Shown here: positions 55,144-63,190 of the stretch, one piece after another
Layout: each line of letters starts with the position of its first letter
How positions within the stretch are numbered: position 1 is the stretch's first letter
From: CAVZTX01 sp963778375
Lineage (GTDB): Bacteria > Chloroflexota > Ktedonobacteria > Ktedonobacterales > Ktedonobacteraceae
NCBI GenBank assembly: GCA_963778375.1
Contig: CAVZTX010000019.1
Location: 118,008 to 182,007, forward strand
Length of the DNA: 64,000 nt
Direction: 5' to 3'
Translations under genes and position numbers: made by a program
Notes under the pieces: generated by a model
The model's input: the letters and a program-made list of their open reading frames with translations, nothing else
Databases searched by the model: none
Told to the model about the DNA's origin: nothing

Positions 55144-55368
55144 ATGGGCGTTGAACGTTCTGTCACCCGCTGGCATCTCCAACATCAAACCATCACCAAT
55201 GAAATCGTCGCTCTAGAAGCTAAGCTAGCGCAAATACAACACCTGCAAGCTGGAGGCCAGGAAACCTCCAGTAAGCCTGAACAAGAAAACGAAATAGTAC
55301 AGCAGCTTGTAGATGCGCAAATTCGGCTCCACAGGTTGGGACCTTGCCCTAAACCGATGATGGGCTAA
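55144..55368 (+). CDS. Small coiled-coil protein behind cheA
   Basis: This 74-residue protein has AAAGGAG before ATG 55144 and a helical, coiled-coil-like centre (NEIVALEAKLAQIQHL), then EQENEIVQQLVDAQIRLHRL and ends GPCPKPMMG. I do not recognise it. The recombinase remnant on the other strand overlaps its last 20 bases, and the probable left end of the mobile element lies there. The end of the protein may be native, restored by the element, or altered by it. Confidence 0.65.
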   Translation: MGVERSVTRWHLQHQTITNEIVALEAKLAQIQHLQAGGQETSSKPEQENEIVQQLVDAQIRLHRLGPCPKPMMG

Positions 55369-55370
55369 TC
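55349..55370. other. Candidate attachment site at the left edge of the mobile element
   Basis: The stop codon of the serine recombinase remnant and the stop of the small gene overlap within 20 bp. Large serine recombinase genes usually end close to their own attachment site, so the crossover core is probably within or beside this stretch. The partner site would be beyond the window. Inference only. Confidence 0.35.
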
Positions 55371-56170
55371 AATCTCCTCAACCATTGGGCTTTTTTACCA
55401 TTGAGCGTCAACCTATGCTCCTTTGCGAACTGAACATCGAGGATAGAAACATTCTCAAAGTCCATCGCTGCTGTTGTGGCGTTCCGTCGTCTCGGACGGC
55501 GTACCCCTAATATTTTTGCATGTGTCACAATTGCTCCCCAGGTTCTCGCTGGAAGTTTCTCAAGGATTGCTGCTGCATCTTCGGTTGGGAACATCTCTCG
55601 GACACTACGATCTTCTTCCTCTGTCCAGGTTGCTGAAAATCCTCTGCGCTGGATATAGGCGATATCAATACCCCAATCTGCTTTCTTCCAGTGGATTTCT
55701 ATTCGTAACCAGATTGGCGCAGGGTGGCTGATAACGACTTTATGGGTTAGTGCGCCAATAAAGCGTAACCGTTTTTCAAAGGGAAGGTTCGGCCATTCCT
55801 CAATAAGGTCGGGCAGGATCGTGTATATCTCGTATTGTATCTCTTCATCAGCGGCCTCCTCATCTTCTGCTGGTTCGAGGTCTTTTTGTAGCTGCTGTAT
55901 TTTTGCCTCAAGTCCTGCACATTCGTTGGCAAGGTCAAGTTTCATCTGGTACGTTTTTGGAATGGTCGGGTCTTTGAGCGTTGTCATGCTTTCATTCCAC
56001 CGTTGTTGTGCTTCATCAATCGCACTGCGGATGAGTCGTTCCCTGCTCTTTTGCAGTTCTATTTTCTGCTCGATCTTGTCTTCCCAATCTTCACATCCTT
56101 TCCAGGCATGCACGTGTTCAAAGAACTTCTCAAGGAATACGGGGTCAAGAACATTGATGTGGACCTGGAA
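55349..56170 (-). pseudogene. C-terminal part of a large serine recombinase
   Basis: The remnant (about 270 codons, from about 56170 down to TAG 55349-55351) reads HVHAWKGCEDWEDKIEQKI, a long coiled coil (KLDLANECAGLEAKIQQL), LPDLIEEWPNLPFEKRLRFI, and a helix-turn-helix-like end. This is the C-terminal half of large serine recombinases, after the zinc ribbon. The catalytic resolvase domain is absent: upstream of codon FQVHIN lies an in-frame TAA at the boundary of the IS element. The intact gene would have integrated this mobile element. ATG 56113 could start a shorter product but has no function by itself. Confidence 0.72.
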
Positions 56171-57937
56171 TTATGATATAGGGATCAGGTGCAAATGCCA
56201 TAATGCTCTAAGATGGCTTGGCGAGAGCCGAGATGGGAGGGGAGCCGATGCAGGCGCATGCCCGTCAAGATAGCGAGTTCAGCCAAGTGGAAAATGCCAT
56301 AGGCATCAGCGAGAAAGACGATGACCTTGTCGCGATTTTCCTCCTTGAGGCGCAAGCGCCAGCGTGCCGTGCCCTCGCCGCCCAAGCAGTGCACTACTCA
56401 AGCTCGGACGGCTCTCCGTGGGCTGCGACGCAGCCGCAGCCTGTTGAGCTTGCCACAAACGAAAGGCGGTACACAGCGTCATGACCAGCACGGTAAAGTG
56501 CACATGCACAATCACGGCAGCCTCGGTGCGCTTGGGAAAGTGGCCTAAGTGCCAGGGATATTTGCCCTCCTTGAAAATGCCATTCTCAATCACTGAGCGG
56601 CCGTCATAGCGATCAAAGACCACAAACGGGTCACGGACCGCGCCATTGGTCAAGTAGACGGGTCCGTCGGTGGCGGGCACGCGATTGTCCCAGCGTCGTC
56701 TCACTACCGCATTGATGGGCTGGCCCTCATAGTCGCGCCGATGGGCATACTGGGTTTGTTGCGGGTCGCCATAAGCATCATAGGTCGTCAATCCCTCAAT
56801 GCCTACCAATTCGGTGCGTAAGCGCTCCTCACGCGCCGTTTTGCCATGACCATGGCGCACCACCCGTTCACGGACCCGCGCCCGTTCGCCTTTTTTGGCC
56901 AAGGCCTGAGCATCCTGGGTGACCGTCATGTGCGCTTTGCCCACCACCACCAAGATGATCCCGAGCTGGTGCACCTGCCACAAATCCTCCCCATCCAAAT
57001 AGCCGCGGTCGATGACGATGATGCCGCTATGACCACGCGTGCCCAGGTTGCGTTGCGCTTGCGCCAGGAGCGGGAGGAGCCAACGCCCTTCATACTCCTG
57101 GATCGGCACCACTTTCATGGCCAGCGGCAGACGCGTGGGCACATCGATGAGCACCAACACTTTCCACCCATACACGTAGTACTCCTCAAGGGCACGCTCC
57201 TGCTGCCCTTTGACTTTGACGCGGCGCGTCTGTTTGAGTGTGCCACAGCCCGCATCGCTCTTGGGTGTCTCCAGCTTGCTGCCATCGAGGGCCACGATGC
57301 GTTCCCCATCCAGCACTCCCCAAGCCACCAGCACTTGCACCCTCTGATTGAAGAGCCTCTCCATCTGTTCGCGGCTGAGTTTGCTGATCTTGTCGGCTAA
57401 ACTTTGCGCGCTGAGCGGTCCTTGCTTCTTCTTGGTGCTGCGTTGAGCATCGCCCCGCTTGGTCAGTCCCTGCTCAATTTGTCGCGCATTGAACCCGATC
57501 AGTTCCATGACCGCCACTTGGCTAAAAAGCACGCGGGGCAATTCGTTCATCGACTGGCCCCCAAAGAGCACTTTGAGCACATACAGCAGCACAAATTGCA
57601 CCGTCGGGATCAGTACCCGTTGCACTCCGGGCAGGTCCATCTGCTCAAGCACTCCCATCATCCCGATCTCCTGCAGGAACACAAAAAACTCGTCCAGCAC
57701 TCCCGCTTCACTCAATTCGTGGATCTCCTCGACCTCTTCTCCTGTGTAGAGCGCTTGGGCCACCTGCGCATCATCGCGGCTCGCCCACTGCCAGCTTAAT
57801 CGCTCCAGTACGGCACTTGACTCGCTTGTCTTTTCACTGTCGGCTTTGTTCTCCTCTTGGCTCATTTCTCTCCCCTTTTTCCCCTCCCCTATCATCTTCT
57901 CCCCCTCTCTTCAACCCCTCTTATATCAAAAAACCAG
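56165..57937 (-). mobile_element. IS4-like insertion sequence
   Basis: Imperfect inverted ends are seen: at 56165 inward CTGGAATTATGATATAGG, and at 57937 inward CTGGTTTTTTGATATAAG, matching at 14 of 18 places. The single gene inside encodes a DDE transposase. The left end cuts the recombinase gene. No target duplication is clear, so the exact ends may be off by some bases. Confidence 0.65.
56185..57895 (-). pseudogene. IS4-like DDE transposase, frameshifted near the end
   Basis: The frame from 57895 encodes a transposase with an N-terminal helical part, VALDGSKLE, IVIDRGYLDGEDLW and RSVIENGIFKEGKYPWHLGH, which give the DDE acidic residues and the YREK-like region. After SALLG the family end is found in another frame (GEGTARWRLRLKEENRDKVI to LEHYGICT, stop at 56185-56187 within the IS end). 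One extra C on the plus strand at 56381-56383 explains the shift. As written the first frame stops at 56306, so only the last 40 residues are changed and the DDE core is intact. Confidence 0.85.
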
Positions 57938-57939
57938 TT

Positions 57940-58016
57940 ACTAGTTTGCTAACAAGCTAGCTTGCTTCTTTGTACGTTTGCTTATGTGCTAGCTTGCTAG
58001 TTTGCTAGCAAATGAG
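57940..58016. repeat. Iteron-like GCTAGTTTGCTAGC motifs
   Basis: CTAGTTTGCTA, GCTAGCTTGCT and GCTAGTTTGCTAGCAAA follow each other between the IS and the stop of the small repeat protein gene. GCTAGTTTGCTAGCAAA recurs perfectly at about 58247-58264 inside that gene. Repeated short motifs beside an ATPase gene of an element may be a partition or replication site. Confidence 0.45.
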
Positions 58017-58021
58017 GAACG

Positions 58022-58360
58022 TTACTTCTTGTTTGCAAAATAAAAATCAACGATTTCTTGCAGCACGACATGATCTTTTCGTTTTGTCTGAACACCAAGC
58101 ATTTGAATAGCAGAAATACTGCCTTCTCTCAAGTAGGTACCATATTTCTTTTTCTCCTTCGTTGACTGTTGGCTGGCTACCGTACTGGTTTGTTGGTTTG
58201 TTTCTTTACTGGTTTGTTGGTTTGTTTCTTTACTGGTTTGCTGGTTTGCTAGTTTGCTAGCAAACTGGTGTTCAGTGACTTTGGCATCTTCTTGCCGAAG
58301 AAGGGGAGTCGCTTTTTCTGTTTTCTGCTCAAGTTGTGTTAAACTATCAAATCTTCCCAT
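58022..58360 (-). CDS. Small repeat-containing partner of the AAA ATPase
   Basis: The 112-residue protein has a polar middle with the octamer NQQTSKET repeated (about residues 38-60), then a basic and hydrophobic C-terminus (YLREGSISAIQMLGVQTKRK, HVVLQEIVDFYF) that may be a small DNA-binding or oligomer helix pair. The coding repeat stems from a 24-bp DNA repeat at 58183-58269. ATG 58360 lies two bases behind the stop of the AAA ATPase gene, so both are one operon. Partition adaptor or transposition helper are open options. Confidence 0.65.
   Translation of the reverse strand: MGRFDSLTQLEQKTEKATPLLRQEDAKVTEHQFASKLANQQTSKETNQQTSKETNQQTSTVASQQSTKEKKKYGTYLREGSISAIQMLGVQTKRKDHVVLQEIVDFYFANKK
58183..58269. 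repeat. 24-bp tandem repeats in the partner gene
   Basis: The unit TTACTGGTTTGTTGGTTTGT plus TTCT occurs twice in full and then in part, ending in the GCTAGTTTGCTAGCAAA motif that is also present downstream of the gene. The reading frame is kept, since the unit is eight codons. Confidence 0.75.
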
Positions 58361-58362
58361 AA

Positions 58363-59184
58363 TTAGAGCCGTAAATTCTGGCCTTTGGCGATCTCTTCCA
58401 CCTGTTGAGCAGTGGCTTGCTTTTTGCCTGATGCGGCAAGTTCAATCAGCAGTTCAAAGCAGACTTTAATGGCATCGCGGGGCAGTCCTTTGGAATAGGA
58501 ATACAGCGTTTTATATGCTTCCTCGCTGTCTGCAAATAACTCGCCTTTATGTCCGGCAACATTCAAGCGAAATTCAATCATGTCTTTTAAATCATCTGGT
58601 GACATGGCATTCATGGCAATCGGGAACATGCGTGAAGCTAATTCTCGATACTGGATAATTTTCGTACCTAACTCTTCCTGGCCGACCAGGACAAACTGCA
58701 ACAGCTTGGTTTTGTTGGTTTCAAAATTCAAGAGATAATGAATGAGTTTTAAGGTATCGCGGGTCATGTACTGCGCTTCATCAATTAAGAGGACAGGGAC
58801 AATACCATTCTGATATTGTTGCACTAAGAATTTTTCAAAGTTAGCAAGGGAAGACGTATACGAGCGTTCGGTTTTGACATCAAAGGTTTCTAAGATCAAC
58901 CGCAAAAAGGCATTACTGCTTTTCAGATTGGGAGAGATCAGCAGCTTAACATTATATTTCTCGTCCAAACTCAGCTTTTCTTGCAGTCTGCGGACAAGAG
59001 AGGTTTTGCCGCTTCCAATCGGGCCATACATATAAATGGGGCCAACTCTATCCCGTGCCATAAATTCACATTTAGCAAGAGCTTCACGTACTTGAGAGGA
59101 GAAGTAGAGGAACCTGGGGTCAGGACTCGTAGAAAAGGGATGTTCATGCAAGTCAAAGTATTTAATGATTGCTGCTGTATCCAT
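58363..59184 (-). CDS. ExeA/TniB-like AAA ATPase
   Basis: The 273-residue ATPase opens YFDLHEHPFSTSPDPRFLY, typical for ExeA and transposition ATPases, and has Walker A GPIGSGKTSL near residue 50, Walker B VPVLLIDEAQYM near 133, sensor FVLVGQEEL and the arginine region SRMFPI. In mobile elements such proteins assist target choice or partition; in type II secretion ExeA binds peptidoglycan, but its extra domain is missing here. I use ATG 59184; a TTG three codons before is possible. No Shine-Dalgarno is present, and an 8-bp palindrome covers the start. Confidence 0.85.
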   Translation of the reverse strand: MDTAAIIKYFDLHEHPFSTSPDPRFLYFSSQVREALAKCEFMARDRVGPIYMYGPIGSGKTSLVRRLQEKLSLDEKYNVKLLISPNLKSSNAFLRLILETFDVKTERSYTSSLANFEKFLVQQYQNGIVPVLLIDEAQYMTRDTLKLIHYLLNFETNKTKLLQFVLVGQEELGTKIIQYRELASRMFPIAMNAMSPDDLKDMIEFRLNVAGHKGELFADSEEAYKTLYSYSKGLPRDAIKVCFELLIELAASGKKQATAQQVEEIAKGQNLRL

Positions 59185-59233
59185 AGTCGGCAAGTATGGA
59201 TATAGTATGCTCCTAAACTCAGCAATTTGTCAA
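59178..59233 (-). promoter_or_regulatory. Promoter and start-codon palindrome of the AAA ATPase gene
   Basis: On the minus strand TTGACA (59233-59228) and CATACT (59209-59204) are 18 bp apart. The inverted repeat TATCCATA (59178-59185) and TATGGATA (59195-59202) spans the start codon. A protein bound there would block transcription, and the same repeat in the RNA would hide the start, either of which allows self-control. Confidence 0.55.
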
Positions 59234-59590
59234 GTAGATCGGAAAGTTGCGGGGAATTTTGGCATGCATGGGGAAAGTTGGGCAGGGGAGAGCGCGTTTA
59301 CGCTCATGAACACCCCCATCTCCCCCAAAACTGCTCATGAGCATGCTACCCACTCACTGCTAAATTGATACTGTCCAGACCACCGTTTTTCATCCAAAAA
59401 TACTACTGTGCTACTCAGACCCTTCCCACGTACGTCGCTGACTTTTCCCCGTACGGTTGTCGCTTCGCTCTCCCCTTCCTGTTCGCACGCAGGTTCGCAC
59501 AGCAGGAAGGCGGAGAGACGTTGCACATGGTGTATGCTGCGTCCCGTTCCGTCTTCCTGCTGTGAGGAGGATGTCAAGACTCGTCGCCCG
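59234..59590. other. Intergenic region inside the mobile element
   Basis: I see no convincing gene in these 357 bp. Short plus-strand frames between 59365 and 59640 lack ribosome sites and family features. An ACGT-rich patch near 59427-59456 contains short partial inversions only. Confidence 0.4.
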
Positions 59591-60601
59591 TCAGCAGAGG
59601 CCGGTATCACAGTTGTATAAACCAGTCCAACCGCCGTGATTCGCACACGCCGACTCACAGGCCACTCCGGCACCGTCCGGGCATAGGGCCGTGCTGCAGG
59701 TGTTTATTAAAGTGTCAGGGTCGTCGTTACAAGAACACTGGTAGGGGTTCCTCGTGGTCACGCACATGCCGTTCTGGCAGGTTTGGCCAGAGGTACAGCT
59801 AGAGACACAGGTACCACCACTACAGGTGGAGCAGGCATCACATGTGTTGCCGCAGGTGCCACAATTGTTAATCGTGGCCAGGTCGGTGCAGGTACCATTG
59901 CAGCAGCCTTGTCCCACGCTACATGCGTGCCCACACGCTCCACAGTTGTTGGTGTCAGTTTGCTCGTTGACGCACATACCACTACAACAGCTCTGCCCAG
60001 CGGGACAATCGCCATGCGTGCCGCAGGTACAGGAGCCACTGATACAGGTTTCGCCAGAGGCACACACATGCCCGCATTGTCCACAATTGTTGGCATCGGT
60101 CTGGGTGTTGGTACAGGTATTACTACAGCAGTTGGGAGTATTTCCCGAACAACAGGTGCCATTGCATTCCTGTCCGCCATTGGTGCAGACACAGGTCCCG
60201 TTCTGGCAGGTTTCATCGGAGCGACAGGCATGCCCGCAGGATCCGCAGTTGCTGTGATTCGTATTGGTATTGACGCAGTGGCCACTACACTCGGTTTGTC
60301 CGGTCGGACAGGTGCAGGTGCCCCCTGAACAGACTTGGTCAGAACGGCAGACGTGACCGCAGGTACCACAGTTGCTGGTAGTTCCCAGATCGGTGCAGGT
60401 GCCATGACAGCAGGCTCCGCTACAGCACTGACTATTGATGTTGCAGCCGATGCCGTTGGGTTTACAGTTGGCAAAGGCGGTGCCGATGCTACCGAAACCT
60501 AGCACACCTCCAATGGCAGCAGCAATGGCCTTGAGGGCTTGGCGACGTGAAGTCGAAGTGGCTAAAGCTTTGGTCAGGTCGTCAAAGCGGGAAGGTTTCA
60601 T
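59591..60601 (-). CDS. Cys-rich Tat-exported repeat protein
   Basis: The 336-residue product starts at ATG 60601 (AAAGG just upstream), with a Tat-type signal SRRQALKAIAAAIGGVLGFG ending at AFA. The mature part has about fifty Cys in repeats built as NCGxCGHxC followed by CxxGxCxC, similar to the Stigma_1-type Cys repeats of large soil bacteria. It ends in a different Cys-rich part (YQCSCNDDPDTLINTCSTA). Many disulfides and an extracellular role are expected. Repeats probably arose by tandem duplication. The function is unknown. The cargo-like gene lies inside the mobile element. Confidence 0.82.
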   Translation of the reverse strand: MKPSRFDDLTKALATSTSRRQALKAIAAAIGGVLGFGSIGTAFANCKPNGIGCNINSQCCSGACCHGTCTDLGTTSNCGTCGHVCRSDQVCSGGTCTCPTGQTECSGHCVNTNTNHSNCGSCGHACRSDETCQNGTCVCTNGGQECNGTCCSGNTPNCCSNTCTNTQTDANNCGQCGHVCASGETCISGSCTCGTHGDCPAGQSCCSGMCVNEQTDTNNCGACGHACSVGQGCCNGTCTDLATINNCGTCGNTCDACSTCSGGTCVSSCTSGQTCQNGMCVTTRNPYQCSCNDDPDTLINTCSTALCPDGAGVACESACANHGGWTGLYNCDTGLC

Positions 60602-60824
60602 TTCCTTTCCGACCTTTCTAAAGGCAGCAATGCCTACAAGGATGAGAAAAATCACACAAAGGGTCAGAACGATGCAGATCAACCAGAGTCAAGGGCATAC
60701 GTACCGGTTAAGTTCTTCAAGAAGTATACCTAAAATGAGAGTCAAAGACAAGTGACATCACAGCACGTGTGGGAACCAGATGGTGGGCAGAATGAAGAGG
60801 AGCAAAGCGGGCAAAGAGGGTATA

Positions 60825-61390
60825 TCATGCTGCGTTTTTCTTCACGTCAATATACCTATAGAGCGTTGCGCGTGAAATGTCGAGGGTTTTGCAAATCTCA
60901 TCAATGGTATTCGCTTTATCATCATAGAGCGATTGTGCCAGTGCTATTTTTTTCGGGGTATTGAGTGCTTTGGGTCTGCCGCCTAGTCTGCCTCGTGCTC
61001 TGGCTGCTTGCAGTCCGGCTTTGGTTCGCTCCCTGATAATATCCCGCTCAAACTCTGCAAGTGCGCCGAAAAGATGAAACACCAGTTTTCCTCCTGGGGT
61101 GGTGGTGTCAATGTTTTCGGTGATGCTCTGAAATTCAACCTGTCTGTTGTTGAGGTCTTTGACGATTTCAATGAGTTCTTTTAATGATCTGCCTAACCTG
61201 TCCAATCTCCACACCACAAGCGTATCCTTTGCTCTGACATAGGCAAGTGCATCTCGTAATCCTGGCCGCTCTGGTTTTGCTGAACTGATAATGTCGGTGA
61301 AGATTTTCCTGCATCCGATCTTTTCCAGTGCATCTGTTGGAGGTCAAGAAGTTGCTCTGTGGTAGAAACTCGTGCATAGCCGATTAACAT
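60825..61390 (-). pseudogene. Serine resolvase/invertase, frameshifted
   Basis: From ATG 61390 the frame reads MLIGYARVSTTEQLLDLQ with the catalytic Ser, then shifts. The rest continues in another frame: DALEKIGCRKIFTD, VVWRLDRLGRSLKELIEI, GGKLVFHLFGALAEFERDII, ERTKAGLQAARARGRLGGRP and a Hin-like helix-turn-helix (TIDEICKTLDISRATLYRYI) to the stop at 60825. One missing base near 61335-61338 (CAACAG for CAAACAG) explains it; repaired length is about 188 residues. Such resolvases resolve cointegrates or dimers or invert DNA. Possible sequencing error. Confidence 0.86.
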
Positions 61391-61397
61391 AGGTTCT

Positions 61398-61426
61398 ATC
61401 GTCTCAAAAGTCAGGAGAGAGTGCAA
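61398..61426 (-). promoter_or_regulatory. Promoter of the resolvase gene, near-leaderless
   Basis: On the minus strand TTGCAC (61426-61421), 17 bp, then GACGAT (61403-61398), only seven bases before the ATG at 61390. Transcription would start at or beside the start codon. CTTTTGAGACGAT at the end of the spacer and -10 is shared with the promoter at 61656. Confidence 0.5.
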
Positions 61427-61448
61427 GAGTTTTGAGAAATAAGCAGAA

Positions 61449-61646
61449 TTAAAAGATCGCTATTTGTCCTGATTGCTTTTGTTTCTCTCGTTGGAAATGC
61501 AAGCCAAGAACAGCTTTATACATCACTCTGGACAGTAAAAAGACCTGCTCAATTTCTTCTTGTTTGGGTACTCTGCCTAATTCGTCATGGAGGGCAACGG
61601 CAATTTTTGCTTTGAGGAGTCGTTTCTTTTGTTCTGTGGTTGCCAT
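61449..61646 (-). CDS. Small hypothetical protein of the mobile element
   Basis: This 65-residue basic protein (KKRLLKAKIAVALHDELGRV, then QEEIEQVFLLSRVMYKAVLG) is predicted to be two or three helices. No family is recognised. ATG 61646 has no Shine-Dalgarno, but a promoter with TTGACA lies so close that the RNA would be leaderless. It lies 58 bp upstream of the resolvase gene on the same strand. Confidence 0.6.
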   Translation of the reverse strand: MATTEQKKRLLKAKIAVALHDELGRVPKQEEIEQVFLLSRVMYKAVLGLHFQREKQKQSGQIAIF

Positions 61647-61655
61647 AGCTGTTGT

Positions 61656-61684
61656 ATTGTCTCAAAACTCATCAATATTGTCAA
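61656..61684 (-). promoter_or_regulatory. Promoter of the small gene, near-leaderless
   Basis: On the minus strand TTGACA (61684-61679), 17 bp, then GACAAT (61661-61656), nine bases before ATG 61646. The stretch GTTTTGAGACAAT matches the one before the resolvase gene at all but two places, so both may respond to the same factor. Confidence 0.55.
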
Positions 61685-61819
61685 GAGGTGAAACGTTGAT
61701 TGTGAGACAACTTTTGATACTATCTCGTACGCTTTTCACTGGTTCATTATTGGCTTAGTGATACAGAGTCTCAAAAACGGAGGTTTATAAGACGTTGGTT
61801 ACATAAGGAGGGAAGGGAA

Positions 61820-61883
61820 GAAAAAAAGAACGCCTAGAGGTGTGCTTATGGGGAAAACCCACAAATAAGCCGTACCTCTAGGC
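61820..61883 (-). terminator. Long-stem terminator of the ssb transcription unit
   Basis: GCCTAGAGGT (61832-61841) pairs with ACCTCTAGGC (61874-61883), and inner parts GCTTAT and AATAAGC extend the stem around an AAAA loop. On the minus strand a T-rich run (61830-61820) follows, which fits Rho-independent termination of the genes that end at 61995. Around it, 61647-61994 has no ORF. Confidence 0.72.
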
Positions 61884-61994
61884 CAAATGGTTGCAGTGTG
61901 CGTATCTTCGAGTTAGAATATCACTGCGGTTTTACCGCAAGCGGGTAGGGTGCTCTGTTTTCTTTCGTTGCCAAACCTGAGCGAACAGAGTACC

Positions 61995-62369
61995 TTATGA
62001 TGGCAATACCTCATCAGGCAAGTCAAGATCGCTTGCCTCTCCTGCTTTCGGACTCAGCATCTCCATATCGCTTGCTATGACCTCAACTGCGGTGTGCTCT
62101 ATCCCGTTTTTATCAGTGTACTTACGCTGCGTCAATCTGCCTTCGATATAGACCTTCGAGCCTTTGTGCAGATACTTTACGCAGATTTCGGCAAGTTGTC
62201 TCCATGCGACAATAGTAAACCATTCGGTTTCCTTTTTCTGCTCTCCTGACGCTGCCTTGTAGACACGGTTGACTGCTAGGGAAAACCGTACGACTGGTGT
62301 GCCTTCTGAGGTGACTTGCAAATCGAGGTCTTTGCCGACGTTTCCGATCAGCATGATTTTGTTTAACAT
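61995..62369 (-). CDS. ssb: Single-stranded DNA-binding protein
   Basis: The 124-residue protein has the OB-fold of SSB: MLNKIMLIGNVGKDLDLQ, TPVVRFSLAVNRVY, WFTIVAWRQLAEICVKYL and KGSKVYIEGRLTQRKY. The C-terminal tail is short and acidic (DLDLPDEVLPS) but lacks the DDDIPF end by which chromosomal SSB binds its partners, as is common for plasmid-borne copies. ATG 62369 overlaps the stop of the DUF2958 gene (TGATG); GTG 62372 is possible. It probably protects single strands during transfer or replication of the element. Confidence 0.93.
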   Translation of the reverse strand: MLNKIMLIGNVGKDLDLQVTSEGTPVVRFSLAVNRVYKAASGEQKKETEWFTIVAWRQLAEICVKYLHKGSKVYIEGRLTQRKYTDKNGIEHTAVEVIASDMEMLSPKAGEASDLDLPDEVLPS

Positions 62370-62673
62370 CACGCATGCTCCTTTTTGACTTCCGAAAGTT
62401 TCTTCGGGGTGAAATGTAGATCGCGCTCAATGCCTAGTCCCATGACGTTGATTGACTCCATCTCGTTCAGCGAGAAGTAGCCTAACTCCGGTGAGTCTGA
62501 ATGTACCCATCCAAAGAAAATGAAATCGTCACCTTCAGGTGAGCCTTCAATGGCATACCACGTCATGTTTGACAGAGGGTGAAAGAACTTGCAGATGACC
62601 AGCGGGTCTTGTTCGTTCTCCTGGCTGTAGAGCGGGGGGGCTTTCTTTTAAGTTCCTCTGTCAAGAGTTTCAT
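62369..62673 (-). pseudogene. DUF2958 protein, frameshifted in a C run
   Basis: ATG 62673 opens KLLTEELKRKPP, the usual start of DUF2958 proteins, then a run of seven C (plus strand G 62634-62640). After it the family sequence continues one frame over: LYSQENEQDPLVICKFFHPL, TWYAIEGSPEGDDFIFFGWV, ELGYFSLNEMESI and GLGIERDLHF to the stop at 62369-62371. Eight C would give an intact protein of about 101 residues. DUF2958 genes are typical of plasmids and conjugative elements; no activity is known. It overlaps the gene upstream by 26 bp and ssb downstream by TGATG. Confidence 0.8.
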
Positions 62674-62944
62674 CTGCCTGCTTCTCCTTCTGTGGAGCTA
62701 ATGGGTTGTCAATCCGGTGTGTTCCGTCTTTGACAGTGCTCACATACACATCGCCGTAGTCGCCTTTTGGCGTAGCAGGGGATTGCACCATGCAAAACCA
62801 TCGAGCATAGGGGTTCTTGGCTTCCTTTTCCGGTGACTGGTACTTCTTCAGCACAAAGTACGTCCAGCTTCCGTCATACGATTGCCACACTTCATAGGCT
62901 GTCTCAGGGGTGACTCTTTTTGCGCATGGGTTGGTTGCTGCCAT
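62648..62944 (-). CDS. Hypothetical protein of the mobile element
   Basis: The 98-residue protein (ATG 62944 after AAAGGAG) has aromatic-rich strands (YEVWQSYDGSWTYFVLKKY, YARWFCMVQSP) and a basic, polar end. No family is recognised; the pattern suggests a small all-beta protein. It overlaps the start of the DUF2958 gene by 26 bp and belongs to the same operon with ssb. A longer in-frame start at 62977 has no ribosome site. Confidence 0.68.
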   Translation of the reverse strand: MAATNPCAKRVTPETAYEVWQSYDGSWTYFVLKKYQSPEKEAKNPYARWFCMVQSPATPKGDYGDVYVSTVKDGTHRIDNPLAPQKEKQADETLDRGT

Positions 62945-63190
62945 GCTTGCTGCTCCTTTCTGTCGAGCAAACTGCACTCACTTGTTCAGGTGCGACAAAA
63001 TAAGCTTTGCAATTCAAAGCTTTCTGGTAACACACCAGTGCAAGGAGTATGGCAAGCAGGCAGTAAAAAGTCAAACAAATGAGGGTCGATGTGAGCGTAG
63101 AGGGAGGAAAAAGCCATGTTGCTTTGTTTTACAACTTCCTGCTTCCACCGTTATAAGATAGTAGAGATACATGTTCGTGGAGGAGGAGTT

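Noticed and set aside
56846..57400. Plus-strand frame of 184 codons antisense to the transposase
   Set aside because: The transposase frame carries the DDE motifs; the other has no family features.
58183..58269. 24-bp repeats considered as CRISPR or VNTR
   Set aside because: No spacers are present; the unit is eight codons of an open gene. It is listed as a tandem repeat only.
59754..60474. Long frames on both strands over the Cys-rich gene
   Set aside because: They are by-products of the repeated codons of the Cys-rich protein; only the minus-strand frame with the Tat signal has signal peptide and start features.
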